Below, one piece after another: positions 25,669 to 38,645 of a stretch of 64,000 nucleotides of DNA. A model generated the notes under the pieces. It searched no databases, was not told the DNA's origin, and saw only the letters and a list, made by a program, of their open reading frames with translations. This DNA is from Caprella mutica (taxonomy: Eukaryota > Arthropoda > Malacostraca > Amphipoda > Caprellidae), in NCBI GenBank assembly GCA_947561585.1, contig CANNZV010001845.1, forward strand, positions 85,412 to 149,411, in the 5' to 3' direction. Numbering within the stretch: the first letter of the stretch is position 1; each line of letters begins with the position of its first letter. The translations under genes and the position numbers were made by a program.

Positions 25669-25780
25669 ACAGACCCTCTTCACACTTGCGTTTCTCCGTT
25701 AAAATAATTGCAGCTAAACTTTTTGCCACGAGCAGTTTTTCTAACGCGGCGTTGAGAAACGCAAGTGTGAAGGGAGCCTA
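25669..25780. mobile_element. Small MITE with CTTCACACTTGCGTTTCT termini
   Basis: CTTCACACTTGCGTTTCT at the left and AGAAACGCAAGTGTGAAG at the right are perfect inverted repeats about 110 bp apart, with weaker match beyond (AGACCCT / GGAGCCT). A related inverted pair (TTTCACACAAGT / GCAAGTGTGAAC) lies in the centre of the 34857-35809 element. Confidence 0.8.
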
Positions 25781-25850
25781 AGCAAATTATCTAATAATCA
25801 TTGGTGGTCCCACCATTAATTTCTATCTGGGCATCTACACAATCTGACGT

Positions 25851-26292
25851 ATTCACTCTATTCACTCTACTCACTCTATTCACTCTAATCACAACTCATT
25901 CTATTCACTCTACTCACTCTACTCACTCTACTCACTCTACTCACTCTATTCACTCTATTCACTCTACTCACTCTACTCACTCTACTCACTCTACTCACTC
26001 TACTCACTCTACTCACTCTACTCACTCTACTCACTCTACTCACTCTACTCACTCTACTCACTCTACTCACTCTACTCACTCTACTCGCTCTACTCACTCT
26101 ACTCATTCTACTCACTCTACTCACTCTACTCACTCTACTCACTCTACTCACTCTACTCACTCTACTCACTCTACTCATTCTACTCATTCTACTCACTCTA
26201 CTCACTCTACTCACTCTACTCACTCTATTCACTCTATTCACTCTACTCACCCTACTCACTCTACTCACTCTATTCACTCTATTCACTCTATG
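25851..26292 (+). repeat. 9-bp minisatellite (ACTCACTCT)n
   Basis: About 49 copies with T/C variants. The 176-codon plus frame (Thr-His-Ser repeats) and the 133-codon minus frame are repeat products. Confidence 0.97.
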
Positions 26293-26529
26293 CCGAATAT
26301 AGAATACAGTGAGAATTTCTCTGTAATTTAATTGGATGATTGTAAGTTGCTAGGCAACCATCACTCTATTGAATCATTGAAAAATAACCATTAATTTAAA
26401 AACATAATTGGATTTATCTTCTAAACGATTTTGTTACACTAGGGAAGAAACACTGGAACATTTTATTCGTCATTATCATCATGTAAGAATATTGGATGTG
26501 TTACGAGTAATCGTATGGTTCCATATAAT

Positions 26530-26690
26530 CAATCACATAAGAAGAAATAATCAATATAATAATAATGTAATTTAATTCATTATTTTGAATGGTATCCGTG
26601 ATACCTGCAGGCATCGTGGATACCGATCAAGATAACGAATAAAATAAAAATTATCATTTAATTTCCTCTTATGTGATTTATTATTTAGAT
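26530..26690. mobile_element. Imperfect hairpin, possible MITE
   Basis: AATCACATAAGAAGAAATAAT (left) opposes ATTTCCTCTTATGTGATTT (right). The centre has a second palindrome (GGTATCCGTGAT / ATCGTGGATACC) around a PstI-like CTGCAG. The arms are diverged. Confidence 0.55.
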
Positions 26691-26754
26691 TTAGCACCGT
26701 CCTTATTACTCGGATCTTGTTTTAAACAAATTAACATTTATTTCTAATAAATAT

Positions 26755-27248
26755 AGGATAACGTTAAATAAATAAATAATAACTTTCAATAAATAAATGA
26801 TAATTTTCAATAAATAAATGATAATTTTCAATAAATAAATGATAACTTTCAATTAATAATGATAACTTTCAATTAATAAATGATAACTTTCAATAAATAA
26901 ATGATAACTTTCAATTAATAAATGATAACTTTCAATTAATAAATAATAACTTTCAATAAATAAATGATAATTTTCAATAAATAAATGATAACTTTCAATT
27001 AATAAATGATAACTTTCAATAAATAAATGATAACTTTCAATAAATAAATGATAATTTTCAATAAATAAATGATAACTTTCAATTAATAAATGATAACTTT
27101 CAATTAATAAATAATAACTTTCAATAAATAAATGATAATTTTCAATGAATAAATGATAACTTTCAATAAATAAATGATTACCTTCAATAAATAAATGATA
27201 ACTTTCAATAAATAAATGATAATTTTCAATAATTAAATGCTAACTTTC
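26755..27248 (+). repeat. 21-bp minisatellite, ~23 copies
   Basis: The unit is AATAAATAAATGATAACTTTC with variants (AATTAATAAATG..., ATAATTTTC) that recur in a partly regular order, suggesting block duplication within the array. Confidence 0.95.
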
Positions 27249-29739
27249 AATCAGAATTTTTGATTTGGAACTTGCATAGTTTTGAAATAGAGAAATACAA
27301 TAACACACCAGAGTATTAATATCAATGCAGAGAATTCATGATAATATTTGACGCATCCAGTGGAGCAAGGATCTAAGTCACATTTTCTTTTAAATTGATC
27401 AAGAGATGCATTCAAAGCTAGAGACAAATTTTTGGATATTTACTAAAATGTATCGGACTACTAAGGTTTTTTTTTACCTATTTTTGCATAATATACTGAC
27501 AGAACAATTAAAAAGTATATAATTTTATGTTAGTTAACAGAACAGTTTTCCCATGAGAATATTATTTTTTTCAAGTCTTGTGGTTCAATTCCTCACTCTA
27601 CCGATTGCGTCAGATATGTTATTCAAATTTCCAAATTATTCTTCTCAAAAATGCATGAACTGTTCTTCGAATTCTTCTGACGTTCCGGAAAAAAAGGAAT
27701 AATAAAATTTATAAGCGGATATAATATCAGTTTCTCCTATTTGAAGAATTATATTATCGAATATATAAAGGGGATATTTTGGAGCTAGGTTCTTCCACTT
27801 TCTCATCGTTGTCAATAAAGAAAGGGGGATTGTTGTCCCTTTCTTCTATAAACAAAAGAAGTCGCAATTCGAAGAGGAAATAAATGATCCTCATCTCGAT
27901 AAGCTGGAAAGCTCTTCTTCATCCTTTTATCAGTTTGTTACAGAGAAAATTATACCAGCAGAAAAGGAATGGTTAGCTACTAAGTACAAGAATATATTCA
28001 TCAAAATACGTAGGCACAGGTTACAATGAAAACATAAAAAATAATCGCTGGAAAGGAATTATATAATATAAGAACATTTTCCAGTGCGAATGAAAAGATC
28101 ACAAAATTAAGAAATGAAATATTCCTTCAGTGTATTGAGTAATGTAGTGGCTTAGCCTTTTATTTCTTATGGGACACATATGTACCAGTTGCATTCCGAT
28201 CATGAAGAAAACTCTACGACGAAAAGTTCATTTGAAGGAGAACCAGGATTCTATTTCCAATTAGGCATTTTCATCTTTTAAAAATAAAGTTATTTTTTGA
28301 TACTCAGATCTTTCCTTTCTCACTGTCCCTACATCCTTTGAAACAATATTAAGTAGAATAGAATTAATATCTTAAATGTATCTCATATTTCATGTAATTA
28401 TTATTAACATTAGTTTCTTCTTCTAATTAAATATTTATTAAATAATTAAATATATGCTATCTAAAAATATTGCTTGTATTGTAATGAGCTAATTGCATAT
28501 TTGAAATCTATAAGCCTTCTATTACTTATATCATTATATGATACTTATTTAAAATGTATATTATTTCATTTATAATTAATACGTAAAACAAAGCGTAATG
28601 AATATCGACGTAACATAAATACATAAATTTTCATTCTTGTACTCTCAATACAATCGAATATCATTCGAATCTAGGACTGCTGTAATTGTTTGAACAGATT
28701 TCAATTACTGTGGTGGTGAATGTAGAACAATGGAATTCATGTGAATAATTACTGTTCTACAATAAGAGGAATAAATCTCTAGAGATTAACTAGGTCTGCA
28801 CTTTTTGATGAAAAGAATTAAACTAATAATTTTTAGGTTGCCAAACAATAGCTATTTTTGAGATGAGGATCGAAATTGAAGATGAAATATGATTATAATT
28901 AGGTTGCGGATTCGTTACGGAAAATGAGAGTAAATATTTATAATATTTACCCTACTGTTGGCTACAAACTTCTTAATTCTATTTATCATGTAAAACTATT
29001 AATCATTCTTAACATGACAAAAGTACAATTTTCAATACATTTTGCTTAAGTTACTTTAGGTCAGTACGAACAGTTTCCATTCTAATTTGAAAGGAAGTCC
29101 TAAAACTAATTTTTGATACAGTCACAAAAAATTTCTTTAATTTTCATAATTTTAATGCTGCAAATTTTCCTTTCATGCTACTCAGTAATTATTCATCTGG
29201 GAGGAAAATTAGTTCTTTCACAGTCGATTTATTTTCCTTAGTCTTTGTGCAATCTGTTTCCTCATTTTCAGTTAGCAGTTAGTCATCGTTAATTTGTGTG
29301 GCAATTAGTCTTGGAGTTTTCGTGCGGAACATTCTTCTTCCATTACGTGAAGAGGTTTAATTCGTGAAAACAAGAAAATCGGAAATAAAAAAGAAACTAT
29401 TGAGTATGAAATCTCAATTTCAAACAAATGATTTTTCAATCAAATTTATCAAACATTAAAATAAATTATGACATTTCGATCATAAATAGTTTTGAATTTG
29501 TTATATTTGATTCGATTTTATCATAAAAATAGACCACGCAGTTGAGGGTTAAAAATATTAAATAGCTTGTCGCAACCGAGTCTCATTGAGTTGAGGCAGA
29601 CTCCAACGTTCGGTGGAGCTAACGTATAAAGGGGATGCTTCCTTACAACCATTTGACCTCTCGGGCAGAAAGGAGCGTACACTGGGGTACAGGAGAAAAA
29701 ACCTACCAACTCACTGATGGAAAAGAACTGCAACCTGTG
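27249..29739. other. No gene recognised
   Basis: About 2.5 kb of AT-rich DNA without an open frame I can support. A short stretch at 29540-29700 is visibly richer in G+C than its surroundings and directly abuts the next minisatellite. It includes the end-like string ACGCAGTTGAGGGTTAAA and may be a fragment of an older element. Confidence 0.4.
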
Positions 29740-30612
29740 CAGTAGATATGAGACAACCTGTGGAGTAGATATGAGATAACCTGTGGAGAAGATATGAGAC
29801 AACCTGTGGAGTAGATATGAGACAACCTGTGGAGTAGATATGAGATAACCTGTGGAGTAGATATGAGATAACCTGTTGAGTAGATATGAGACAACCTGTG
29901 GAGTAGATATGAGACAACCTGTGGAGTAGATATGAGATAACCTGTGGAGTAGATATGAGATAACCTGTTGAGTAGATATGAGATAACCTGTGGAGTAGAT
30001 ATGAGATAACCTGTGGAGTAGATATGAGATAACCTGTGGAGTAGATATGAGATAACCTGTGGAGTAGATATGAGACAACCTGTGGAGTAGATATGAGATA
30101 ACCTGTTGAGTAGATATGAGATAACCTGTGGAGTAGATATGAGATAACCTGTGGAGTAGATATGAGATAACCTGTGGAGTAGATATGAGATAACCTGTGG
30201 AGTAGATATGAGATAACCTGTGGAGTAGATATGAGATAACCTGTGGAGTAGATATGATACAACCTGTGGAGTAGATATGAGATAACCTGTGGATTAGATA
30301 TGAGATAACCTGTGAAGTAGATATGAGATAATCTGTGGAGTAGATATGAGAAAACCTGTGGAGTAGATATGAGATAACCTGTTGAGTAGATATGAGATAA
30401 CCTGTTGAGTAGATATGAGATAACCTGTGGAGTAGATATGAGACAACCTGTGGAGTAGATATGAGATAACCTGTGGAGTAGATATGAGATAACCTGTGGA
30501 GTAGATATGAGATAACCTGTGGAGTAGATATGAGACAACCTGTGGAGTAGATATGAGAAAACCTGTGGAGTAGATATGAGACAACCTGTGGAGTAGATAT
30601 GAGACAACCTAT
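29740..30612 (+). repeat. 23-bp minisatellite, ~38 copies
   Basis: The unit is ACCTGTGGAGTAGATATGAGATA with few variants. Because 23 is not a multiple of 3 and the unit has no minus-strand stop in any frame, all three minus frames are open for hundreds of codons and carry the same 23-residue period. The apparent 373- and 298-codon frames are therefore not gene evidence. Confidence 0.97.
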
Positions 30613-31699
30613 GCGATTATTATGTATATAATATATATCCATTCTTTTGGATATTAATATAAATTCTCATCTACACATATGAGTAATATTTATATTCATT
30701 TAACAAAGTCTCAATGTGTTGTATATCTCTTCAATACTTAAATACTTAGTTAACTGACTGTCGTATGTACATAGGAATAGCATGAGACTGAATTTGTTTT
30801 AAAATAATACTGTTTGGTATCTTTATTCGATATCTGCTATACATATATTCATTATTTGCATGCAATATTCAAAGTAAAACAACAGCATATTTATTCCTCA
30901 CACTGAAAAATGTGTCCCTGGCGATGTTGTTCATCGTTATTCAAAGCCAATTCCAATTTGAAATAACTTCAGCAGTTGCTTGTTTGTCTTTCTCTCCAAA
31001 CTTTGTATGAATTTTATTCAAACTAATCTCCGATTGCATTTCTCAATCGTCTTGAAGTCTAAACACAAAATTTAGTGATAAATTGTTGTTTCCGAAGTAT
31101 TTTAAGAATTTTCTTTAGTTTTGGTACAAATTGAGCGTTAGTTAGGAAACAAATCTTTCAAGTATCATTTTATATTACACTAACCCTATTTCAATAAATT
31201 TGAGAAGGTTGATATTGTACGAAATACTGAACAGAAAGTATATTACCTTTTTATTGTGAAAATTCTTCTAAAAGTTCAAAAATTTTCAGAAGTCATTTTT
31301 TTAAATAAAATTAAATGAAACATACCATCGTACTCTTAACTGCACTTTTTAGTATTTTCAATAGGTCAAACGATATAACGTTTAAGAGATGATCATTATT
31401 ATACCGCTTGGTGGATTTTGTGAGCAATAGAAATATGCGTCTCTTTGAACACGTAATGGTTTCATATTGAGATGATATTTCTATAGACAATTTATACTCT
31501 TTTAAATGATTTTAGCAAAGTAGTTAAGCTTCATAGATTTGATACCAAATTTGTGGTTTATCTAATTTATTTTTAAATGCTGATTGAGAAATTCAAAGGG
31601 AAAAAGATTCTAGAAAATTTATTTTCAAGGCACATCTGAGGAAAAGTTTAGTACTCACACACACAAACTACTCGGAAAGTTGGTGTTGAACAGGTCATG
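30613..31699. other. No gene seen
   Basis: AT-rich; no repeats or long frames noted. Confidence 0.4.
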
Positions 31700-31912
31700 A
31701 GCGAGAGAGGACTTACGTGGGACTAGTAAAGCGAGAGAGGACCCACGCGGGACTGGTAAAGCGAGAAAAGACTTACGCGGGACTGGTAAAGCGAGAAAAG
31801 ACTTACGCGGGACTGGTAAAGCGAGAGAGGACTTACGCGGGACTGGTAAAGCGAGAGAGGACTTACGCGGGACTGGTAAAGCGAGAAAGGACTTACGCGA
31901 GACTGGTTAAGT
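31700..31912 (+). repeat. 30-bp minisatellite, 7 copies
   Basis: The unit is GGGACTGGTAAAGCGAGAGA followed by GGACTTACGC, with AAAAGA/GAGAGG variants. It encodes a 10-residue repeat (GLVKRERTYA) on plus, but no flanking coding context is visible. Confidence 0.95.
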
Positions 31913-32835
31913 GAACACATTATTGCACTAAATTTAACTGAAACATTGATACTAAATATTCGAAATAAATCATGAATGTTTAATCAGTATAACTCATTAA
32001 TCTTTTTGTATTTTTCAATTTACTTTTGCATTTCAAATGAAAACTGCATTCAATTGTTACATAACATCTACCTGTTATTATTGAATGAACCATATTAATA
32101 ATTCTAATAATATTCGTGTAAATAAGTAATTCATATTTTGGTTGATAGAAACCAAATATCTCCGTGGCTGCAATTTTTCCAGAATCACTAATTTCCTTTT
32201 TTTCAGAATTATAAATTTCCTTGTTTTGAGAATTATAAATTATTTCTTTCCAAAACCATAAAATTTCTATTCCACTGGCAACAAACAAATAAAGAGGAAG
32301 GAGTCCATCCTTGCACTCAACTGATTACAAACACCAATGATATCAAGACTGAATTCATCTCAGGAATAGTAGGAACATAGGAATGGAGTTGCAATGAGGG
32401 ACACGTGAGTCTCGGAATGAAAAAAAAAAACTTCAATTGACATCAAAGAAGGAAATAGAATATTAGATCAGTAGATCTTATTTTTCCTTCGTCAATAGAT
32501 ACGTCAGTTCCGTCAATAAAATAATTAGAAAGTAAATCAAATACTGGTTACAAACACTGTAGATTTTAATCTTTTTACATGCTTTCTTTCTATTTTCACT
32601 TCAATTTAAAGCAACAGGTTCTGAAACTCTAGATTTGGTGGGCCAATAAGAGATTGAGAAGGGACAAAACCCACCTTATTTTCACTACATGACTGTCATT
32701 GAATTATTTACTATTTATTTAGGAATAATTCAGTACTGATTGTTTTAAATCAACAAGAAATTAATTAGAACTATTAAAGTACATTTATCGTCAATTTTCC
32801 ACATGTGCTTTTTAAAATATTATTATCATACTGTA
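31913..32835. other. No gene seen
   Basis: AT-rich. A 102-codon minus frame (31980-32288) has no recognised content. Text at 32637-32690 (GGTGGGCCAATAAGAGATTG) resembles the ATGGTGGGGCCATAGAAGA MITE family. Confidence 0.4.
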
Positions 32836-32839
32836 CTTA

Positions 32840-33898
32840 CCGTGCTATCACTGCACTCACCTTGCTATCACTGCACTCACCTTGCTATCACTGCACTCAC
32901 CTTGCTATCACTGCACTCACATTGCTGTCACTGCACTCACCTTGCTATCACTGCACTCACCTTGCTATCACTGCACTCACCTTGCTATCACTGCACTCAC
33001 CTTGCTATCACTGCACTCACCTTGCTATCACTGCACTCACCTTGCTATCACTGCACTCACCTTGCTATCACTGCACTCACCTTGCTATCACTGCACTCAC
33101 CTTGCTATCACTGCACTCACCTTGCTATCACTGCACTCACCTTGCTATCACTGCACTCACCTTGCTATCACTGCACTCACCTTGCTATCACTGCACTCAC
33201 CTTGCTATCACTGCACTCACCTTGCTATCACTGCACTCACCTTGCTATCACTGCACTCACCTTGCTATCACTGCACTCACCTTGCTATCACTGCACTCAC
33301 CTTGCTATCACTGCACTCACCTTGCTATCACTGCACTCACCTTGCTATCACTGCACTCACCTTCCTATCACTGTACTCACCTTGCTATCACTGCACTCAC
33401 CTTCCTATCACTGCACTCACCTTGCTATCACTGCACTCACCTTGCTATCACTGCACTCACCTTGCTATCACTGCACTCACCTTGCTATCACTGCACTCAC
33501 CTTGCTATCACTGTACTCACCTTGCTATCACTGCACTCACCTTCCTATCACTGCACTCACCTTGCTATCACTGCACTCACCTTGCTATCACTGCACTCAC
33601 CTTGCTATCACTGCACTCACCTTGCTATCACTGCACTCACCTTGCTATCACTGCACTCACCTTCCTATCACTGCACTCACCTTGCTATCACTGCACTCAC
33701 CTTGCTATCACTTCACTCACCTTGCTATCACTGCACTCACCTTGCTATCACTGCACTCACCTTGCTATCACTGCACTCACCTTGCTATCACTGCACTCAC
33801 CTTGCTATCACTGCACTCACCTTGCTATCACTGCACTCACCTTGCTATCACTGCACTCACCTTGCTATCTCTGCACTCACCTTGCTATCACTGCACTC
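32840..33898 (+). repeat. 20-bp minisatellite, ~53 nearly identical copies
   Basis: The unit is CCTTGCTATCACTGCACTCA. Units are almost perfect, with scattered G-to-C (CCTTCC) and C-to-T (CTGTAC) variants, so the array was homogenised recently. All three plus frames stay open (349-397 codons) with the same 20-residue peptide period, a property of the repeat. Confidence 0.97.
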
Positions 33899-34796
33899 AA
33901 TTTCTCTCTGTACCTATTTTTTCACTCATAATATTTCACTCTGTTTCAAATTCTTTCTCCGGTAATTCCAATTATTTTTTGCATTTCACATTCTAGAATC
34001 TTGAGAGCGAGAGTTGGAATGTTAAATTAAAGAGATGAACTGCAGCCTTGAGTACGAAATGCAGGCAAAATTCATCTTAGAGCGGCATTTGGAATCGAGA
34101 AATTTTACAATCAATAAAATCTGTGGAGTTAACAATAATGGATTATATAAATAAATGGAATTTGTGAATTATTTCTCCATTAATAAACTATCGATCAGAA
34201 TATTAGATGCCTAGTTTGCTGACACTTAAAACAAACGGAGTGAAATATTTTTCTCTTGACTTAAAATTAGCAGCTAGGAGGTAATATTGCAGAGTTTTTA
34301 TTATCATAGCTATTTGCATCTATAAATAATTTGTTCAGGTAAATCTGTACGTTAATATTTTCAATAATTCATTACGTTGATTTTGTTACTCAGAGAAAAA
34401 GTTATGGTGATGCAATAAAATATTAAAATAATGTGGTGTCTAAAAATTCATACGGAAGAATACAGATTAAGTTATACATTATTTTTCATTAAGAATTTTT
34501 TTAATAATTTCTGATATTTTTCACGGTTAGTGAAATACTGATAGGATAAGTTCTAATATATTGGAAAGTTCCACATTCTTGGTCATATAGAGAAAAATGT
34601 ATATTGAAATAACCAGTTAAAGATGGTAAAATATATTCTCTTTCCCTATATAATCGTTTATGTGGAACTGTTCATTCATTAGGAAAATACCCTTCGTCAT
34701 GAATTAACCTGTCAATATTTCCAATTTTGATTCAAATTTCCGATTCATAGAACTATCGTCGATATCATGTAAAATGGCGAAGTTATCGGCTAGGTG
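33899..34796. other. No gene seen
   Basis: AT-rich DNA between the 20-bp array and the long inverted-repeat element. Confidence 0.4.
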
Positions 34797-34854
34797 AAGA
34801 TATGGGTAGCGATATGAGTGAAGATATGGGTAGCGATATGGGTGAAGATATGGG
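34797..34854 (+). repeat. Short 24-bp tandem repeat
   Basis: Two to three units of GAAGATATGGGTAGCGATATGRGT directly abut the left end of the inverted-repeat element. Confidence 0.8.
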
Positions 34855-34856
34855 TA

Positions 34857-35809
34857 TGGGCCACAAAAATGTTTCCGTTTTTTCAAATACTTGTAAATCG
34901 TTAGCCAATGGACGAAAAAACTGTATCTTGGACTCTTTTTCTCCGCCTCTTATTGTACTATTAACAGGTAAAAATCTTTTTGAACTGATGCACATAGTTT
35001 AAGAACAGGTAAGCAAAGAGTGAGGGTGATCATATTAGTCATTGCGCGAAGGCTATTCTTAGAGCTGACTCTGGGATTTTACTTACTAGAAGGCGGTGAA
35101 TAAAAGGAAAAAATTATTATGGTAGACAATATAATAAAGGGTGCTTATACTTCTTCCTTGTAGAAAACTGTTTGGAAATAGTACAACTTCAGTGACATTT
35201 TGATCTTATTGAAGTTTTCACTAGGAATATTCGTTCTTCTCTTGTTCATTCTATGGTTAAAGCCCGTTTCACACAAGTATTTTTAACACTGCGGAAAAAA
35301 GCTCTTCTTAAAATGTTTTTTTTTTATCGCTGATGGAAAAAAATAACATTAAATTTATACTTCACCGATGAAAAATCGCAAGTGTGAACACATTTTAAGA
35401 AGAGCTTTTTTCTGCGCTGTTAAATAAACAAGTGGAGAACGAATGTTCCTAGTGAAAAAAAAAAATGTCATTGAAGTTTTGTCTATTTGAAAATAGTTTC
35501 CAAGGAAGAAGTGTAAGCACCCTGAATTATAATGTCTACCATTACAAATTTTTTCCTTTTATTCACTGCCTTTTAATAAGTAAAATGACAGAGTAAACTC
35601 TAAGAATAACCTTCGCGCAATGACAAAAATAATCACCCTCACTCTTTGCTTACCTGTTCTAAAACTATGTATGTCCATCAGTTCAACATTGTTTTTACTT
35701 CTTAATATTAAAATAAGAGGCAGAGAAAAAGAGCCTAAGATATAGTTTTTTCGTCCATTGGCTAATGATTTACAAGTATTTTAAAAAGCGGAAACATTTT
35801 TGTGGCCCA
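34857..35809. mobile_element. Long-inverted-repeat (foldback-type) element, 953 bp, TA-flanked
   Basis: The outer ends are TGGGCCACAAAAATGTTTCC and its complement, flanked by TA on both sides (34855-34856, 35810-35811). The arms stay paired for over 400 bp each, for example GCAAAGAGTGAGGGTGAT at about 35014 against ATCACCCTCACTCTTTGC at about 35632. The centre near 35270-35410 holds a nested inverted pair of the CACACTTGCG MITE type. There is no coding frame. The transcript would be a near-perfect hairpin, a likely small-RNA source. Confidence 0.85.
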
Positions 35810-35811
35810 TA

Positions 35812-37510
35812 CTGAATGTGAATTGAATATCATAATTAGGCCTAGCAATGAAGCTGGAGGTTCCCTTTACTGAATTTCAATTAATTTCATTGCATTGTAT
35901 CTTTCAAACTTAAGAAAGAAGCCACTTTATTTCTATGGCCCAGCATAAAAAATAATCTACAATGAAATAATTTTGACAAATAGTTTATTTATATCCGAAT
36001 AAGGAATATTAAAGTTTAACGTGTTATTGATCTTTTTTCTATAGTCGGTACATTAAAATTATATTGAATGGAAATAATGGGATACTATGTTTGGAAAATA
36101 TTGCACAGTACCATTCTGAAATACTTATCTCATTTTTAAAACTCGAAATAACTTCATTGAGTGGTAAATTGAATGGGGATCAATTTGAGTAGTTCTTCAG
36201 AACTATCGCAAAAAACAGTGGAATTCTAAGTAAATGTATCAAAAACAACTGTGAAAGATGAATGTTCAGGCATCAACGCTTATCTGAATGAAAACTGGAA
36301 GAAACTGTAAATTTTAAGCCATCTTCAGAATAAAATTTAATCTTTTCTTTCAAATATTGTAAGTATTGTTCATATATCCACATTATATATATTGCAATCG
36401 TTCCTATTAGTATTTTTAATCTGTATATTGGTACGTCTCCATACCTTCAGTCTCATCTCTATTCTTAAAGTTCATTATTTTCTCTAAAAGGTCACGTTTT
36501 TCTCAGTTGGTTTTCGAATCTCCCGATAATTTCAGCAGATTAACTACTCCTATTTGGTGTTTGTTTACGAGAATCCTGCACTCTAAACCTTTCAAATTCA
36601 TCCGGGCTGTGGAACACCGTAGAGTTTTTCACATCTGATATTTTAGACCAAGGCGCACTATAACATAAATATTGTCAGTAGTAAATACACACAAAATGAA
36701 TGTTTGAAATAACAATGCATTCATAGCATTAACACATGCAATAACAAATACACTGATTTGGAATAGTAAAGTTAGCATGAGTTATTGATGGCTTTATGAG
36801 ACATAAGCGTCTGTTTATGTTTACGGTACGAGGGAATAGAAATGTTTGACTTGTGATGAATTATGAATGATGCAAATAAGATGGTGAATGATTGGAATAA
36901 TTGAATGGTGATTGATGCAAATTGAAGTGTAATGTAACGACCAGTTCTCTGGGAAACACTAATGCAATTGTGTATGAGAGTCTTGATGAAGACAGATGAA
37001 TCATTTGAGTTGCACAATGATGCAGAAAAGGTTTACTCTTATAAAATTTTGATTCAGTGAAACCAGTTATTGTAATTATTTAGTAATTCTTCCACTGCAG
37101 TTCATAATGATAACAGACTCACATTATTATAAAGAATGTCCTGCAAGAAACCTATCTGCTTTTCTATTCAAACTTTACTGTTAATTATATATTTTCCTTT
37201 TTCTTGAACAACTGAGTAAATGGAAAAAGAAAAAATGAAAAGCTTTCAAAATTATAATTTTTTACTAGAATCAATTATATTAATTTTGAATTACATAATT
37301 TATTTAAAGTGAAGCTCAATTTAGTACATATGATATTAAATTGGGTCCTGTTTCTATATCAAATGAACTGCCTTATTTTTCTCTAGTGGCTTTTTAGATC
37401 GACAGATAAATTTTTCTTGTACACTACTACTTCAAAATATTTTTCAGAGATCTAGAAAATAATTTAAGAAGTGATGGTTGAATATTATGTACCTACGAAT
37501 ATGAGTTCAA
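35812..37510. other. No gene seen
   Basis: AT-rich. The 81-codon minus frame at 36772-37017 is unassigned. Confidence 0.4.
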
Positions 37511-38645
37511 GGTATATTCCACCCCGGTATATTCCACCCCGGTAAATTCCACCCCGGTAAATTCCACCCCGGTATATTCCACTCCGGTATATTCCACCCC
37601 GGTATATTCCACCCCAAGTATATTCCATCCTGGTAAAATCCACCCCTGAGACAATGCTTATTTGGGTGACAATAAAAAATCAAAGATTTTTCTTTTAGAT
37701 GGCCATTTGTTAAATAATTCGTACCGATGAAAAAATAACTTAGACGATATCCTGAGACATTTGGACAATATTTAGAGGTAACTCAAATCAATTGAAATTT
37801 TTTCCTAATAAAATTACAAATATTATTAATACGGCAGTTTAATTCAAAGTTTACCTGTTGAAAAAGTTAATAATGATTCCTTTTACACATGAAACTGCTT
37901 ATGTGCTCCTATAACAATGGTTGGGTGAGGTAAGGAAAGGGTTGACTGGGAGAGAAAATCCATTGAATGTTTTCGCTCTTTGCTTATAAGTTGCTGTTTT
38001 GGATCCTAAGACCAAATTCCCCGTGATCAAAATCTCTCGATGTAAAAAAGGCAATAATCTCCCAGTCTTAAAACCTTGTGCAATAACTCCACTCCCCATC
38101 AAAAAAAACTTCCTGGTAAAAAAAATATGTAAAAAAGCCTTCGGTCAAAAACCACCACTTTTACAGGAAGTGAAAATACCAAATTCAAAATGAAATAAAT
38201 ATAACAATAAATACTTTATGACACCATCTTACAATTAATATCGCTGTTGTGTTGGCGATAGGAAAGCTTGAGATTGAAAATCTAAATACCTAAACTGATA
38301 AAGAGCGTTCACACAACCTTTCCTTCAGCTGCTTTGTCACATGTGTAGTGAAAAATTTAAACCTTGTGATAAGCCAGCAAAAGGATTAATTTGGTACAGT
38401 GAAAATGCAAGTTACCTAATATTACATATAAAATTAATAAATTACTAATATTAATAACTAAACAAACCTCACTCGTAAAGTGGGGTGGAATATACCTAGG
38501 GTGGAATATACCGGGGTGGAATATACCGGGGTGGAATATACCTAGGGTGGAACATACCGGGTGGAATATACCTAGGGTGGAATGTACCGGGGTGGAATAT
38601 ACCGGGGTGGAATATACCTTGGGTGGATTATACCGGGGTGGAATA
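37511..38645. mobile_element. Foldback-like element 1: inverted arms of 15-bp tandem units
   Basis: The left arm (37511-37649) is about nine units of GGTATATTCCACCCC. The right arm (38481-38645) is about eleven units of the exact complement, GGGGTGGAATATACC. The interior of about 830 bp includes a 65-codon frame of unknown meaning. The plan, inverted repeats made of short tandem units, resembles Foldback/Galileo elements of Drosophila; sequence relationship is not claimed. Confidence 0.85.
37999..38193 (+). CDS. Lys-rich short frame inside foldback element 1, unassigned
   Basis: A 64-codon frame of which nearly a quarter is Lys. Its end, QEVKIPNSK, nearly matches LEVKLPNSK encoded near 16510. 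No family is recognised; it may be a captured exon fragment or chance. Confidence 0.15.
   Translation: MDPKTKFPVIKISRCKKGNNLPVLKPCAITPLPIKKNFLVKKICKKAFGQKPPLLQEVKIPNSK

Noticed and set aside
25801..26331. Thr-His-Ser repeat protein
   Set aside because: It is the reading of (ACTCACTCT)n; no flanking coding sequence or splice context.
29521..30642. 373-codon minus-strand frame
   Set aside because: It is the translation of a 23-bp minisatellite; all three frames are open with the same period, so the length carries no coding signal.
32803..33996. Three overlapping plus frames of 349-397 codons
   Set aside because: They are products of a stop-free 20-bp tandem repeat.
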